The notes below the pieces were generated by a model. That model searched no databases. It was given only the letters and a program-made list of their open reading frames with translations, and was not told where the DNA came from. A program made the translations under genes and the position numbers. 22,644 bases of DNA, taken from NCBI RefSeq assembly GCF_001039355.2, contig NW_019773925.1, positions 214,407 to 237,050 of the forward strand, written 5' to 3'. Position 1 is the first letter of the stretch; every line of letters starts with the position of its first letter. The DNA comes from Lingula anatina. Taxonomy: Eukaryota; Brachiopoda; Lingulata; Lingulida; Lingulidae. This document shows positions 1 through 11,834 of the stretch, in pieces.

Positions 1-1407
1 GGCTCATTTAGGTGCCTGTCTCATAAAAGAAAGCTGTCTAGTCAGTTGTCAATTTTGCAAATGGGAGGGATACAGAATACTTCTACTTGAAGTGAAAAGA
101 CAGGGGGGGGGGGGTAAGACCTACGTATGGTGATGAAAGTCAAATGCCAGATATGAAAGAAGTTTACTAGTTGCTAGTAATTTTGAGGGGTTTCATCATG
201 GATGACTTAAACTAAATAAAGGAAAATATTAATAATAGAAACAATAACGATAATTACTACTGCTACAGCTTCTTGATCCACTTAAACAATTCACATAACC
301 TGTTTTTATTTAAAATCCTGAGCTCTCATCACTTACACTCATGAAGTTTATACCTTTTTTAAATTCTGCATAATAGTCTGTGCTCTAGACACATGCTCTA
401 TACATTAATTTAGTCATAATTAAAATTTTCATGAAAGGAAGAATAATTACCCTACCTGCACCAGCACATTTAGGCACATTCTGAACCGGCAAAGAGTCAA
501 AGGGTGCCTCCACAATGAATCTATGGTACTAGTTAGTGTGTACTAACTTCAGAGGGACCCTCACAGAATGCAATCAGATTAACAAGCCTCTTTCTGGAGT
601 TAAGTAGAATACAAAAAAAGCTGGCGATTTTAAGAGTATGTTGGAAACAAGCTGAAGTACGTCTACAATATCTACTGAAGTTTTATTATCATAATTTATC
701 GAAATTAATTCGTTTCCCACATTGGCCCTCTCTATCTTAAGTTATACCAGATTACCACACTGGTAATTATCACTGACGATATCTCTCAATATGGCTACTT
801 TGCGGAATCTCTTCACAACAACCATCCAGGTTTCATGGCAGAACTGGAGGTATCAATCATATCAATATGATAACAATGAGAGATAGTGCCTTGCAATAAC
901 ATCCACTGTCACCATATCTTATCACGTTTCCTTGCTGTTTCAATAATTTTTGCACGTATGTTCATGCAAAGCATAATGTCCATACTTTCAAATCAAACAT
1001 GTGATTTATGAATGATAAAAATAATTGCCATTCTTCCAGACCAGCATCGTGACAATCACATTTAAATCTTAAGGTCTTTAAATTCTTTAAAAAAAGCATA
1101 CAATTTTATATTTCACAATTAATTTCAGGGCAATCCTACTGCATATCAATCCCCAGATAAAAAGAGTAAAACTATGACTTCAATCCCAGGGCAACACCCA
1201 TGATGAGTTAAACAGGTAGTTGTCTGTAATATAAAGTAACTGAGAGTTTATACTCCATATTCTTTCAAAAATTACATCCACAAATTAACTTCATAAAACA
1301 AAAATAAAAATTTAATATATCCACTCACATATTCCATGGTCGCATACAGTCACACCAAATCAAACATCCACAAGCAACAGTCCCCACCCAAACTGCAGCG
1401 TCCAGCT
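1..1407. repeat. Duplicated block, pair 1 copy A
   Basis: This block aligns collinearly in direct orientation with 2017-3424. Its first bases (GGCTCATTTAGG) match GGTCATTTAGG at 2017, and its last bases (GCAGCGTCCAGCT) match GCAGCGTCCACCT ending at 3424. In 601-780, compared by eye, there are 5 substitutions in 180 bases; 60-110 is more diverged, and several indels occur. One is a 12-G run at 103-114 that is 5 G in copy B; another is about 16 bases present only in copy B near 2220-2236. The block ends one base before an ambiguous N. I see no coding sequence in it. The best reading is the other allele of 2017-3424, not a tandem duplication. The copy may begin upstream of the window. Confidence 0.9.
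103..114. repeat. Poly-G tract (12 G)
   Basis: Twelve consecutive G in copy A, against five in the matching place of copy B near 2121. A length difference of this kind fits either allelic slippage or sequencing error in a homopolymer. Confidence 0.9.
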
Positions 1408-1408
1408 N
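1408..1408. other. Ambiguous base at a probable contig join
   Basis: A single N falls immediately after the last base of duplicated copy A. Sequence similarity to the other copy stops exactly here, and unrelated G-rich sequence follows. I infer a scaffold join where two overlapping contigs were placed end to end. The true gap size would then be negative. Confidence 0.75.
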
Positions 1409-2016
1409 AGTGTGTTGGGGGGGGAGGGGGGGGAAAGAGAATGGATAAGCATTAACCATTCAGAAAAACAAATTGTGAAGGGGGATTCCTCTTGGCTTCC
1501 TACCTGGCTTGTGGAATTACATGTATTACTAGTGTGGTTGAAAAAAGTAGGAATGGAAGTCTATCCCCCAGCTTCTCTGTTAAGAGGGTTTTCTACATTC
1601 TGATTAGACTAGGTGTGACCAACCAATTTAGTTCAATCACGGCTGATATGTATAGCTGACAAGACTGTCAACACCCTCAAACTATTTTAAAAGCCTTTAA
1701 AAATATAAGCAACTTTTATCTTGAGAAGCTGTGAAATCAGCCTAGCTCAACCCAGCCATGAAGAATGCTTTTTTACATTAAATTATATAGCGTCTGTGTC
1801 AGGGCCAGTTCAATCCTGGTCATCACCTTTGCCTTCACCCAAGGCTCTTTTTACATTGGGCATAGGCTAGCAGTACAGAATTCTGTACCACACCAGTTTG
1901 ACAGACCCGAAAGTGTTATCATACTCAAGAAGTTATAACTTCTTGTTATACTTTACTGTAGAAATCAAACTTAATCTGGTATACTAGTTGCATCAAAGTG
2001 GAGGGGGGGGGGGGGG
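1409..2016. other. Single-copy spacer, no gene seen
   Basis: About 600 bases with no match elsewhere in the window. It opens with two 8-G runs separated by one A (1417-1433) and ends in a 16-G run (2003-2018). An ORF of 63 codons at 1412-1603 begins inside the G-rich tract and resembles no family I know; I treat it as chance. If the join at 1408 is a haplotype overlap, this stretch should be the allele of the sequence just upstream of the window. Confidence 0.6.
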
Positions 2017-2018
2017 GG
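2003..2018. repeat. Poly-G tract (16 G)
   Basis: Sixteen consecutive G lie directly at the left edge of duplicated copy B. They mark the boundary where alignment to position 1 of the window begins. A run this long can fold into a quadruplex and is difficult to sequence. Confidence 0.9.
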
Positions 2019-3424
2019 TCATTTAGGTGCCCCGTCTCATAAATGAAAGCTGTCTAGTCAGTTGTCAATTTTGCAAATTAGTGCGAAACAAAAAACTGTT
2101 CTACTGGAAGTGAAAAGACAGGGGGTAGGACCTACATATGGCAATGAGAGCCAAACACCAGATATAAAAGAGGAGGTTTACTAGTTGATAGTAAATTTAA
2201 GGGGTTTATCATGGATGACTTGTAGTTGCAAAAAGTTAAACTAAATAAAGGAAAATATTAATAATAAAAAACAATAATGATAATTACAACTGTTACAGCT
2301 TCTTGATCCACTCAAACCCATTTATTTAAAATCCTGAGCTCTCATCACTTACACTCATGAAGTTTATACCTTTTTTTTTAATTCTGCATAATAGTCTGTG
2401 CTCTAGACACATATTCTATACATTAATTTAGTCATAATTAAAAATTTCATGAAAGGAAAAATAATTACCCTACCTGCACCAGCACATTTGGGCACATTCT
2501 GAACCGGCAGAGAGTCACAGGGTGCCTCCACAATGAATCTATGGTACTAGCTAGTGTCTACTAACTCCAGAGGGACTCTCGCTGAATGCAATCAGATTAA
2601 CAAGCCTCTTTCTGGAGTTAAGTAGAATACAAAAAAAGCTGGCGATTTTAAGACTATGTTGGAAACAAGCTGAAGTACGTCTACAATATCTACTGAAGTT
2701 TTATTATCATAATTTATCGAAATTAATTCTTTTCCCACATTGGCCCTCTCTATCTTAGGTTATACCAGATTACCACACTGGCAATTATCGCTGACGATAT
2801 CTCTCAATATGGCTACTTTGCGGAATCTCTTCACAACAACCATCCAGGTTTCACGACAGAACTGGAGGTATCAATCATATCAATATGATAACAATGAGAG
2901 ATAGTGGCCTTGCAATAACAGTCACTGTCACCATATCTAATCACCTTTCCTTGCTGTTTCAATAATTTTTGCACGTATGTTCATGCAAAGCATAATGTCC
3001 ATAATTTCAAATCAAACATGTGATTTATGAATGGTAAAAATAATTGCCATTCTTCCAGACCAGCATCGTGACAATCACATTTAAATCTTAAGGTCTTTAA
3101 ATTCTTTAAAAAAAGCATACACTTTTATATTTCACAATTAATTTCAGGGCAATCCTACTGCATATCAATCCCCAGTTAAAAAAGTAAAACTATGACTTAA
3201 ATCTCAAGGGCAACACCCATGATGAGTTACACAGTCTGATGTCAGTCATATAAAGTAACTGAGAGTTTAAACTGTATGTTCTTTCAAAAAATATATCCAC
3301 AAATTTACTACACAAAATAAAAAAATTAAATCTACATCCACTCACATTTTCCATGGTTGCATACTGTCAGACTAAATCAAATATCCACAAACTACAGTCC
3401 CCACCCAAACTGCAGCGTCCACCT
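2017..3424. repeat. Duplicated block, pair 1 copy B
   Basis: Direct-orientation counterpart of 1-1407, differing by a few percent substitutions and by indels. One indel is a loss of about 14 bases just before the stretch TTTATTTAAAATCCTGAGC. Unlike copy A, this copy runs on without interruption into single-copy sequence at 3425. That is expected if this is the contig that continues and copy A is the clipped end of the alternative haplotype. No coding potential was seen. Confidence 0.9.
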
Positions 3425-5080
3425 CGCATTCTATTGTCTTACAGAATATGGTCTTGCATGATATGTTTTCCCTGCTGACTCTGGCAGCTCTTGTCTTACA
3501 GAACAGTATGGTAATTGCAGCAGTTCTGTTGTTTTAGATGATGCCTGCACTAGAATAACCCTCTCCTGGCTCAGGGGGAGAGGACACAAGGCAAATAGAA
3601 CAATGAGGGATGTTGTTTGCCCAGTGAAATGAAGGCGTTTATTGGAGAGACAGGAATTTAGCGTGAGACCTATATCTTGTGAGAGATACATTCCTTACCA
3701 TATAAAATGTTTAGGTATATCTGAGATAAAAAGCTTTTTAAAAAAGCGTGTCTTTCATCAAAAAGCAATGTTTCATTTTCTTTGTTGCACATTTCTGAAA
3801 ACTTAAATAAAGGTTTATCTGAGACGTTTTAGAAATAAATGACTTATCTCACCATACAGAATCTAAACTTTTTCAATTGATCAATTTTTTAACCTGCTTT
3901 AATGACTAAACAGGATAAAGATAAAAAGTTATGACTCACCACCACCTGACAAGTTTAAAAAAAACCCCAGCTCTTTCTCCTGTTCAGATTTGAAGGCACC
4001 CACACAAAAGACAACATATCTGACTTTAATACAATTCAAACAGATTAAGATATGAAATATTTGTGTGTGTAGTTGTATTTACATTATTTCACAATTATCT
4101 GTAATTTTGAATCTAACGCATGCAGATATCGGATACATTATCTTGTATGATAAAGATGATATCTTTGAAACCAGGGAAATATTACATGTAGTTATATGGT
4201 TTAGTTCACAAATAAACAACTACCTGTCAAATTTTCTTTGATATAAGTTTCAAATAGAGACACCAAACCGTTTTGGTAACTATGTGAAAGTCTGCATAAG
4301 TCTCAGGATCATTCTAGAATATAGGATATCATTTTTTATTAAACACTTTCATTAAAATACCCTAATATGTTAGCAATTCAATTTTCCAATAGATGATAAA
4401 ATATTCTATGCATTGAACAGACAACACGTAAAGTAGACAAGTGTAAAGATTATACGTACCAGCAACTGACTTGGTTATTATTACTATTTTCTAAATCTGC
4501 AATATAGAACTACATATTCCTTTTTTTGTATCTAAATTCAATGCCTCTTCACAAGTTGGATCAGCTAAGAGTGTTAAAATGTCTAGGTTTTCAGAAAAAA
4601 AAAAACTATAAAATTGCTGGCTACAGCCCAGTGTTCTAGCTGGCATGTTACACAGTAAATTGTAGGAGTACTAGTCAGGTACTACTGAAGGTTCACTGCC
4701 AGGGCGAGGTCTTCAGAACACAATACAATCTGCTTGTACTGCCTACGGGCTCAGTACTGAGTTGTACTAATTACTTACAAATGGGAGATCATTCTCTGGG
4801 ATTATCAGTGTGTTGAGAGAGGAATTTGTGTCATTATCAAAATGAAATAATTTCATTTATGTGATGTTAGTAATACACACTCTTGATAAAATAATGGCTC
4901 TTATAAATACTAATATAATTATGGATAGTTATGCAATGTTCAAATTTATGAAGAGGGGGGTGGTTGATATAGGATTATTTCTACCCATCTTCCTAATACC
5001 CTTGGTCCAGTTTTAAACCACTTTCATAGTTACACTTTCAAAAATTCTAAAACTGTCTCCAGCCTGAAAATGCTACTCTC
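3425..5080. other. AT-rich non-coding stretch
   Basis: No gene recognised. A minus-strand ORF of 86 codons at 3431-3691 has no motif I know. It contains a short imperfect duplication (a GTCTTACAGAA motif at about 3436 and 3493) and looks like chance. A perfect 12-bp palindrome, CTCAGTACTGAG, lies at 4750-4761. The rest is AT-rich, with A and T homopolymers. Confidence 0.5.
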
Positions 5081-5530
5081 AGATGACAGCCTTCTGACGT
5101 CCCTGGCAGACAATGTTACATCACATAACTGTCCACCTATGATGTCCATCTAATCAGGCTGTGTAGTACTTAATAGATACTGACTGCTACTGGAGCCAAC
5201 TGACCCCTCTCGTCTCTGTACCTGTAACACCACTGTGGAAGTCAAACATTACAAACCAATTTGGCCATATTATGATCTCCCCGCCCGCATGCCCTGTCAC
5301 AGACCCAAATTACGCTCAAGCTCCCGGCCATTACAAGTTATAACAGAGACTAAATGGGATCAGAGAGCCACCATGTCTGACTGCTTGTACCGCACTTGAC
5401 AAGGTGAGACACCAAGCTGTCACCTGGTCTGGATATTTTATCCTGACACGAGATGGCAGTTGCTCGCCGTCACCCTTACACTGTCACCCTACACTGACGC
5501 AGGTAGCATGTCACCTTTGAGAAAAGACAC
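5081..5530. other. Less AT-rich block without a recognisable gene
   Basis: By eye this block is clearly richer in G and C than its flanks and has several CpG dinucleotides (for example CCCGCCCGC near 5281). A short direct repeat occurs at 5469-5495, two near-copies of GTCACCCTACACT. No ORF or domain is recognisable. It could be an old repeat, a regulatory element or a decayed exon; the sequence alone does not decide. Confidence 0.35.
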
Positions 5531-7260
5531 CGACATTGTTTACATTTCTCTAAACACAAACTTCTAACACAGAACAGTTATATGATAGCTTTACTTTCAT
5601 TTCAGTTCATCAGACTGCTGAGTATTGTATTTATTGATATTACATGATCCTCTGAAGTATATCTGAAGTAGACTTCTTTTGATCTTTCCAATGCAATTCA
5701 GCTGAAAACTAGAAAATTTAAAATTAAAGAACATTCTACATGAACTAAATATTAGGTTTCAGCTGAAGTAAAATGTATCTGTATTGTATTTGTTTGAATT
5801 GTTTAAAAATATTCTCCTTTTTATAATCTCAAAATTGAAAAGAGCAGTAAACCACAAATGTTTATATAAAATAAATGCTGTATTATTCTGAATACTCAAA
5901 GAAGTCAAAACAAATACAGGTACTATCACGAGAAAGCTCCTAATTTGCCATTTGCCCTCTACTTTTCAGCGTTGTGCCTCCCTGTGCCTAGCTAAATTAT
6001 CCAAAATCCCTGAACACATTGGAAAAGTGAGGACATAATCATCTCTTCCTCACTTTTTTTCACTCAAACTAACAAGTTAGTGCCTCAAGGCCAAAGATTT
6101 GCCCAGTTTAAGCAGTCGAGTTGGTTGTTATCCCTTATTTTGTCAGAGTTATTTTCCTGGCTCTTTATCACTGAAAATTAAGATTGAAGAAGATCACATT
6201 TCTACCCCAAGGGGCTTTAAAATTGAAGTCCTTATATGGGCTTGGCATCATTTTGATTGCTGTGATCTTGCGCCACCCTCGCTTTTTTTGCTCATTTACT
6301 TTTGTATACAATGCAAATTAATTTTGACTTTGGAGATAAAGACACCAAAAATCCATAGTCACAGGTAACATAAATAAGCAAGTTTTTATCTAACATAAAA
6401 TACAAACCCATAGGAGGGTGTTAAGGTTGAGAGATAGAAAGAACAACTTTTTTGGCCAAAAAGGTTTGCTCTCAATCAAAATTTGATCTAGTTTCTGCAC
6501 CATTTCCTAAGTTGGATCAATTAAGGGAATGAAAAGGTCTACTTTCATTAAAAAAAGGAATCCCAATTCTTAATTACTGACTACAGGACTGAAATACAGT
6601 TGTAGATATCTTTCAAATATATGTAACAAGTGCAAGTACACTATGGGTCTAGGAGCAACAGGACAGACTAGAAATGACACCTCAACTAATAAATTTATAT
6701 TCAATACTTTGTTATTGAACGTATATGTTCAGAGAATGGAAGTCAGATATTTTTTTCATTTTCTTACCTATTCAAACCTGTCTGCAATTAAAAAAAACTA
6801 ATAAAAACTTCTATTTCTGTCATCCCTAATATAAGTAGCATAATTGTTTATCTTACCTATGGCATAAATATGATCAAAATGAAAAAAAAATTAACCAAGG
6901 ACGTGCAAAGTCAAAGTTACAAGAATTCAGCACTGAATAAAACCTTACCTGAAGCACAGACTTGAAAAACAAACCACCAAGTACAAAATCGGTAAAACTT
7001 CCCATACAGATCAATCTTTAGACAGTTTGAATATAAAATCTAGCTGTTAAACCTTCAAGCATCATGACACTAAATAAAAAAGTAAAACATCGTCCATGAA
7101 CCCATTCCTTCATTCACATAATAGTCATGTCAAAAAATTATTCAAACTGGCATACTTGGTACCTTCACATGGACTATCAGTGATGTCTATCTTTCCACTT
7201 GGGTAACAACTACGTACAATTACTTCAATGGGAAGTAGGAGGCCCCGTAGATTTTTTTTA
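5531..7260. other. AT-rich non-coding stretch
   Basis: No gene seen. An 89-codon plus-strand ORF at 6099-6368 is the longest in the window. It has a hydrophobic, low-complexity composition, no family resemblance I recognise and no flanking gene structure, so I regard it as chance. A perfect 14-bp palindrome, TTTTTGGCCAAAAA, lies at 6449-6462. Confidence 0.5.
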
Positions 7261-7284
7261 CTGCTTTTTTTTCACAGCTCAAGG

Positions 7285-7461
7285 TTATCAGTTTGTTTTA
7301 TCACAGATGGGAATGGAGATTGCATTGAGTTGTAAAAGGTGATAAGGGAGTTTGGACGTGGGGGACGTGATGCAGAAATGGAGTCGCGTCTCTTTTGTGC
7401 CGAGAACAGTTGGGAACACCAGTAATTGGTGGATGTCACTGCGAGATAATTGTAATTATCA
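7285..7461. promoter_or_regulatory. Candidate cis-regulatory block: GATA motifs and homeodomain palindrome
   Basis: Five motifs of the WGATAA type lie within 177 bases: TTATCA at 7285-7290, 7298-7303 and 7456-7461, TGATAA at 7340-7345, and AGATAA at 7444-7449. The last plus-strand GATA motif and the final TTATC are the two ends of a 16-bp near-palindrome. The stretch between is more balanced in base composition than its surroundings and has no ORF. GATA factors bind WGATAR and many homeodomains bind TAATT/AATTA cores, so an enhancer or conserved non-coding element is a fair inference. Such motifs are frequent by chance in AT-rich DNA, and there is no conservation evidence here. Confidence 0.35.
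7445..7460. promoter_or_regulatory. Near-palindrome GATAATT-GT-AATTATC
   Basis: Two perfect 7-bp inverted arms are separated by GT. Each arm carries both a GATA core and an AATT homeodomain-type core, so the site could take a dimer or overlapping factors. The inverted repeat is directly visible; its function is inferred. Confidence 0.45.
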
Positions 7462-7500
7462 ACTGGGACTTATTTTCCAACCACCCCAAGCAGGGGCTTT

Positions 7501-8716
7501 CAATTAACTTTGTGTCAAAATGGTAGACAGTGGTACTGAATGAAACATTTTTTAAAACTGGTAATGAGGTGCAGCCCACAAAAAATATCTATAATTATCT
7601 ACCATATTTCATTTCTAGGTAAATGAAAATCTGACCACAAAATAATTAGTTTGTGTGGAAAAGTAAACTTTGAAACTACTAGAAATTTTGCACTTTTCAA
7701 TATACAGATATTGCTTTGAAAACACAAAATCAAGGTTTTAGTGCATGTAACAGCAAAAAAGCAAGATACCTCATGCGGAGACCTCCTTGACAGAGCAATT
7801 CAACCATATTTTTTCATGTCTTAAACTTTCTTAATTTTAATAATAATAAGATATAATTTCCTAATTGGAGGATGCGTTCACATTGGAACTTGGTTCAGAA
7901 AAAGACTAATTGGCATCATTAGACCATAACATATTGCACGGCAGCCCCATATGTTAAAATCTCAAGTATGGACTCACGGTGACATCAACTAGTCTATCCT
8001 CAGTCTAAGTCAATCCTGGTATGAACAGGCCTTAGATACAATACCTTCCACTAGAAACAAAAATCTACACAAAATATGAATTATGTCATATTTCTCACCT
8101 TCTGTGATAAGATTTTTTTTTCACAGCTTTCTGATTCTTCTTCTCCTTTCTTCTCTACTCTGACAGCTCCTGTTGGAGTAATAATCCTGCCATTCATGTA
8201 TAAGTACAGTTATTTTCCTGTGAGGTGTCTTATGATGAGATAATGGCACACAGTTAACTACAGCACACTGAGCTCTCAAGTGGAGGACTTCAGACATCAA
8301 TGGAGGTGCTGGAGATGGTTAATAGTTCACACTTCTGGCTCTATTGTGTGTGGACAACATTACGGTTCCAGCTGACTGTCTTCTCTATTGCAGGTCTGCA
8401 CGAGGGGGAAAACTTACAAAAAAATTGGAGTCATAGTAGTTGGCTCACTTATTTTATATAACCAAGGTTTAGGCACCTTTGTCCTCTTTTCCTTTTGAGG
8501 CCATCTCACTTAATTTTTATCCACAAATTGCACCAGCTGTCACTATTAAAATGTTGAAGTTTTTTTTAAATATCAATACACAATCTCCCGGAGAACACCC
8601 GCACAAATTATTATAATTTCCTTTTTCTTTTTTAGCTAACTTACTTTTTATCAACAAATAAAAGCAACATTTTTATTATCTATAACTGCTACTAGTCCTT
8701 CCCAACATGCTCATTG

Positions 8717-8717
<1 letters not shown>
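7501..8717. other. Non-coding stretch
   Basis: No gene recognised. A pyrimidine-rich run ending in TTGCAG near 8392 resembles a 3' splice site and is followed by about 35 open codons. There is no partner donor or recognisable peptide, so I do not call an exon. Confidence 0.45.

Positions 8718-8761
<44 letters not shown>
8718..8761. repeat. (CA)22 microsatellite
   Basis: An uninterrupted dinucleotide run of 44 bases. It is followed by GC-alternating sequence (GCGTGCGCGGGCACACA) and a short CAA-rich run at about 8787-8799. Such alternating purine-pyrimidine tracts are prone to slippage and can adopt Z-DNA. Confidence 0.97.
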
Positions 8762-8762
<1 letters not shown>

Positions 8763-10161
8763 GCGTGCGCGGGCACACATGCATCAACAACAACAACACA
8801 TGAACGAGCATGAACACACAAAATCCACAAAAAAAAGTCATTTAGTACCTCATCAAAACAGTCAGCATTTATATAATACCACTTAAACAGACATAAAAAC
8901 CTTGCTTACTACCTGTCAAATTCCTGACAAAATCCATAATGTCAAAGTCCAGCTAGGCTCTGACCCTGTCCCTGCCCGGTGGCCACCTAGTGAGTGTTAT
9001 CTTACTACACATCTACTAATGCCAGCTATCATAGTATCTCACTGACCGTGACAGTGGACTATCACACTGACCAATGCAGGGGATCTCTAAAATCATGTCA
9101 CTGTGGTCAGCAGCAGGGTGGTCACTCTGAGTGGGTGGTCCAAACTGGACATATTTATTATATTCATATTATAATTTATTGAGGACTATAGTGTCTATTA
9201 TATATCGTATATGTCATTGATATGAACATCTGGAATAACAATTATTTAGGCTAAGTGAATAATTATAATACTATGAAAGAGGTTTTTCATGGTTTCTAAA
9301 TAGTATATTGTTTAATCCGCATGTAAAAAATAATTCTATCAGAAATAATAATTTTTGTTCTCAACCATTGTTCCATTGAATTATTTATATTTATTATAAG
9401 TATTTGTAAAAATACCTATAAAAATGTCTATGTGACTAATGAAACGATTTGTAATTGTGTACCATATGGGACATCCTGAGATTGTCTAACTGCAACAATT
9501 ATAATAAAAAGAGAAGTAGTATATTAGTGATAAGAATTCAATTAAAGAAGACAGTTTTATTACAGCTACAAGATTAATGAATGGACCACAGAACATAAAA
9601 TGTTCAGATAAGATGGTCATCCCTCTCACACCTCTAACTGACCATAGTTTCTCTGGACTCATTCACATGGCCCCTTTCAGGACACATGTAAGGGATGGAC
9701 ACTTCCATCCACGCTGACCAAGTAACAAAGAAAATAATTCCATAAAATAGTAAAATTCTATAGCAAAAATCTTTCAGGCAAGTTATTGTATCATCCTTCA
9801 TAAGGCCAAAAAGATCTGTCTAAATTTACCCTTTTACTTCACTTTAATCAATTCATGTATGACAAGGTGGTTAGTAATACATACTGTCAGCATAGAAGCA
9901 TTACTTGGTATACTAAATCTGGGCTTCAAATGTTTATAACAATCTGTAGATTGTTTTACAACATACTGTGGACTCTGAAGATGATTTAGATTTCCTCTGT
10001 GAAGTGTGCACACTGGATCAGGTTTGCTACAGAACAGGACCGATATGTGTAAATGGCAGAAGATTCTGTGTACTGTGAATCACAGAGAGACACTGTTTAG
10101 ATCAAAGAGATAGAGCATGGACACTGACCACCTACACTACTATATCTGACTCCCAAGAAAC
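8762..10161. other. Non-coding stretch
   Basis: No gene recognised. A local, less AT-rich patch at about 8950-9130 has several GTGAC/TGACC pentamers. A 62-codon ORF at 8994-9182 within it has no recognisable features. The end of this stretch (from 10079) is stop-free in the frame that runs into the tandem unit described next. Confidence 0.45.
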
Positions 10162-10400
10162 TATTAAGAACATTCAAAATGAATTATCCCGTATTTATTA
10201 TGGATATCTTGCTGTCATCGTAAAATATGCAGACGTTCCCTGTCTTCGTGACATCACGAGGAATGAGTTTGTCCGTAATGCATTCTGTGTAGTCACTGGT
10301 ATGTACACATCATCTACTGACATATTCTAATAATTACATAGGGAAGTTATTACTTCCTACCAAGTTTAAGAATCTAACATCTCTGATTTTTATTAAAGAC
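10162..10400 (+). repeat. Diverged tandem unit, copy 1
   Basis: This stretch and 10527-10760 are related at an offset of 365 bases. They share a near-identical 24-base start (TATTAAGAACATTCAAAATG and beyond), then decreasing similarity that includes GACATCA, the ATTCTRTGTAGTCAC segment and GGAAGTTAT. One frame is stop-free from 10079 to a TAA at 10328-10330, 83 sense codons, but its only ATG is near the end. Within the repeat it reads IKNIQNELS, a variable part, then KYAD. I do not recognise the peptide. It could be a decayed exon, a fragment of a repeat family, or chance. Confidence 0.6.
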
Positions 10401-10526
10401 TATTGTGAAAAGACTAAAATGTACGTGAAGATCTTCATAGAACATACATGAATCCATACATAAAACATACACACACACAACCAAAATATATATGGATGCA
10501 TACATATATAAATAAATAATTTAAAT

Positions 10527-10760
10527 TATTAAGAACATTCAAAATGAATTATCTTGCATTTTTTACAGATATCTCTTCATCATCCCAAAGTATGCTGATT
10601 TTCTTTCTCTTTTTGAGCTGATTTTCTTTTTCTTTTTGACATCAAGAGGTTTTCTGGAACACATTCTATGTAGTCACCCACATATCTGTGACAAATTCTG
10701 CTAATCATTAAAGGAAGTTATATCCTCTCGTATTCTCTTTTTATTAATATTTCAAAGCTT
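10527..10760 (+). repeat. Diverged tandem unit, copy 2
   Basis: Counterpart of 10162-10400. The same frame is open from 10525 to a TAA at 10702-10704, at the place equivalent to the stop of copy 1. From the shared start to the stop the copies are 56 and 59 codons including the stop, so the indels net to three codons. Nineteen of the first 28 residues agree between the two peptides. A short internal doubling of GCTGATTTTCTTT occurs at about 10588-10630. The right edge of the unit is vague. Confidence 0.6.
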
Positions 10761-11790
10761 CACATGTATATACTTTAACAATACACATGCAAATACACAC
10801 TTCAGTTTATCTTAAAGCTAATTAAACAATTTTGTTAAATATTACAGGTGCAATAACTTCATTTTCCCTCTTAGAAAAATCTACACAGTCAGCTTTCAAT
10901 GAATCAGAAGCTTTACGCCACTATTCTAATAAATTGTCCAAATTCATCCATCCACATAACATTGTATGACTTGCGTTATGGGGATAACATTTTAAAAATC
11001 ACGCACTCTCCCCAGATATCTACATCTATGTCAGAATAGATTTTCCAGGAGGCTGCTCTAAATCCCCTATATTCCATTACAAATATGATTATGTTGTTTT
11101 CTTCCCAATTATGACACTATGGCAAGTGCCAAGGAAAGTTCAGTGATAATTTTGTCACAATTCTGACTCCGAAATGTCTGGAAATTATGCTCATAATCAA
11201 ATCTTTATAACAACTTACTTGGGAATAAAAACAGATTGTAGGGGCATGTTTATGAGCAGGCAAAAATGAATCTGTGAATATGAAAAAAAACTGAAAAAAT
11301 GCAGGGGGAGAAATCTACATATTTTTTTACTGTATAATAAAAGTAATATTCACAATCATAATACTTTCCTAATTTTCCACTTTATTTTGCAAAATATTTT
11401 TAAAGCTATTAATGTATGTGCATTAACAATAATGCCATGAATAAAATAAAGAAAAATAACTTTTTTGATTTTTTTCACATGTCAAAAATCATATACTGAG
11501 TAAGTAATGTTTTAACAAAAATATCTTTCACGATAATTTTTTGTTCTTTGTCAGTAGAGGTGTCAAACATTCTACCTATATAACATCATCTTTAAAATAA
11601 AGCCAGAAATACTTTTTTTCTCATTTAATTGACTTCTTATTTTATGATACAGATTTTAGATGAAAACTGCATCCAGATAAAATAGATGAATAATTATTAT
11701 ATACTTTTTAAAAATCATACGTGTTTAACAATGAGACATTTATAGTGTCAGCTTTGAATAATCAAATTCTCCCATCATTTCAAATCATTG
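10761..11790. other. AT-rich non-coding stretch
   Basis: Nothing recognisable. It is very AT-rich, with many stop codons in all frames and A/T homopolymers. Confidence 0.5.
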
Positions 11791-11793
11791 AAA

Positions 11794-11832
<39 letters not shown>

Positions 11833-11834
11833 AA
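11791..11834. repeat. (AAAT)n microsatellite
   Basis: About eleven tetranucleotide units ending in an A-rich run. This could be a tandem repeat that grew from a retroelement tail, but no element body is evident beside it. Confidence 0.95.

Noticed and set aside
3431-3691. 86-codon minus-strand ORF
   Set aside because: It overlaps a short internal sequence duplication and has no recognisable motif or gene context.
6099-6368. 89-codon plus-strand ORF, the longest in the window
   Set aside because: Hydrophobic, aromatic-rich translation typical of AT-rich non-coding DNA, with no supporting signals.
6449-6462. Palindrome TTTTTGGCCAAAAA as a terminator or operator
   Set aside because: Short and low in complexity, in eukaryotic-looking DNA with no gene nearby; likely chance.
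8370-8505. Exon preceded by a polypyrimidine-CAG acceptor
   Set aside because: Only about 35 open codons follow, with no matching donor and no recognisable peptide; pyrimidine-rich CAG sites are common by chance.
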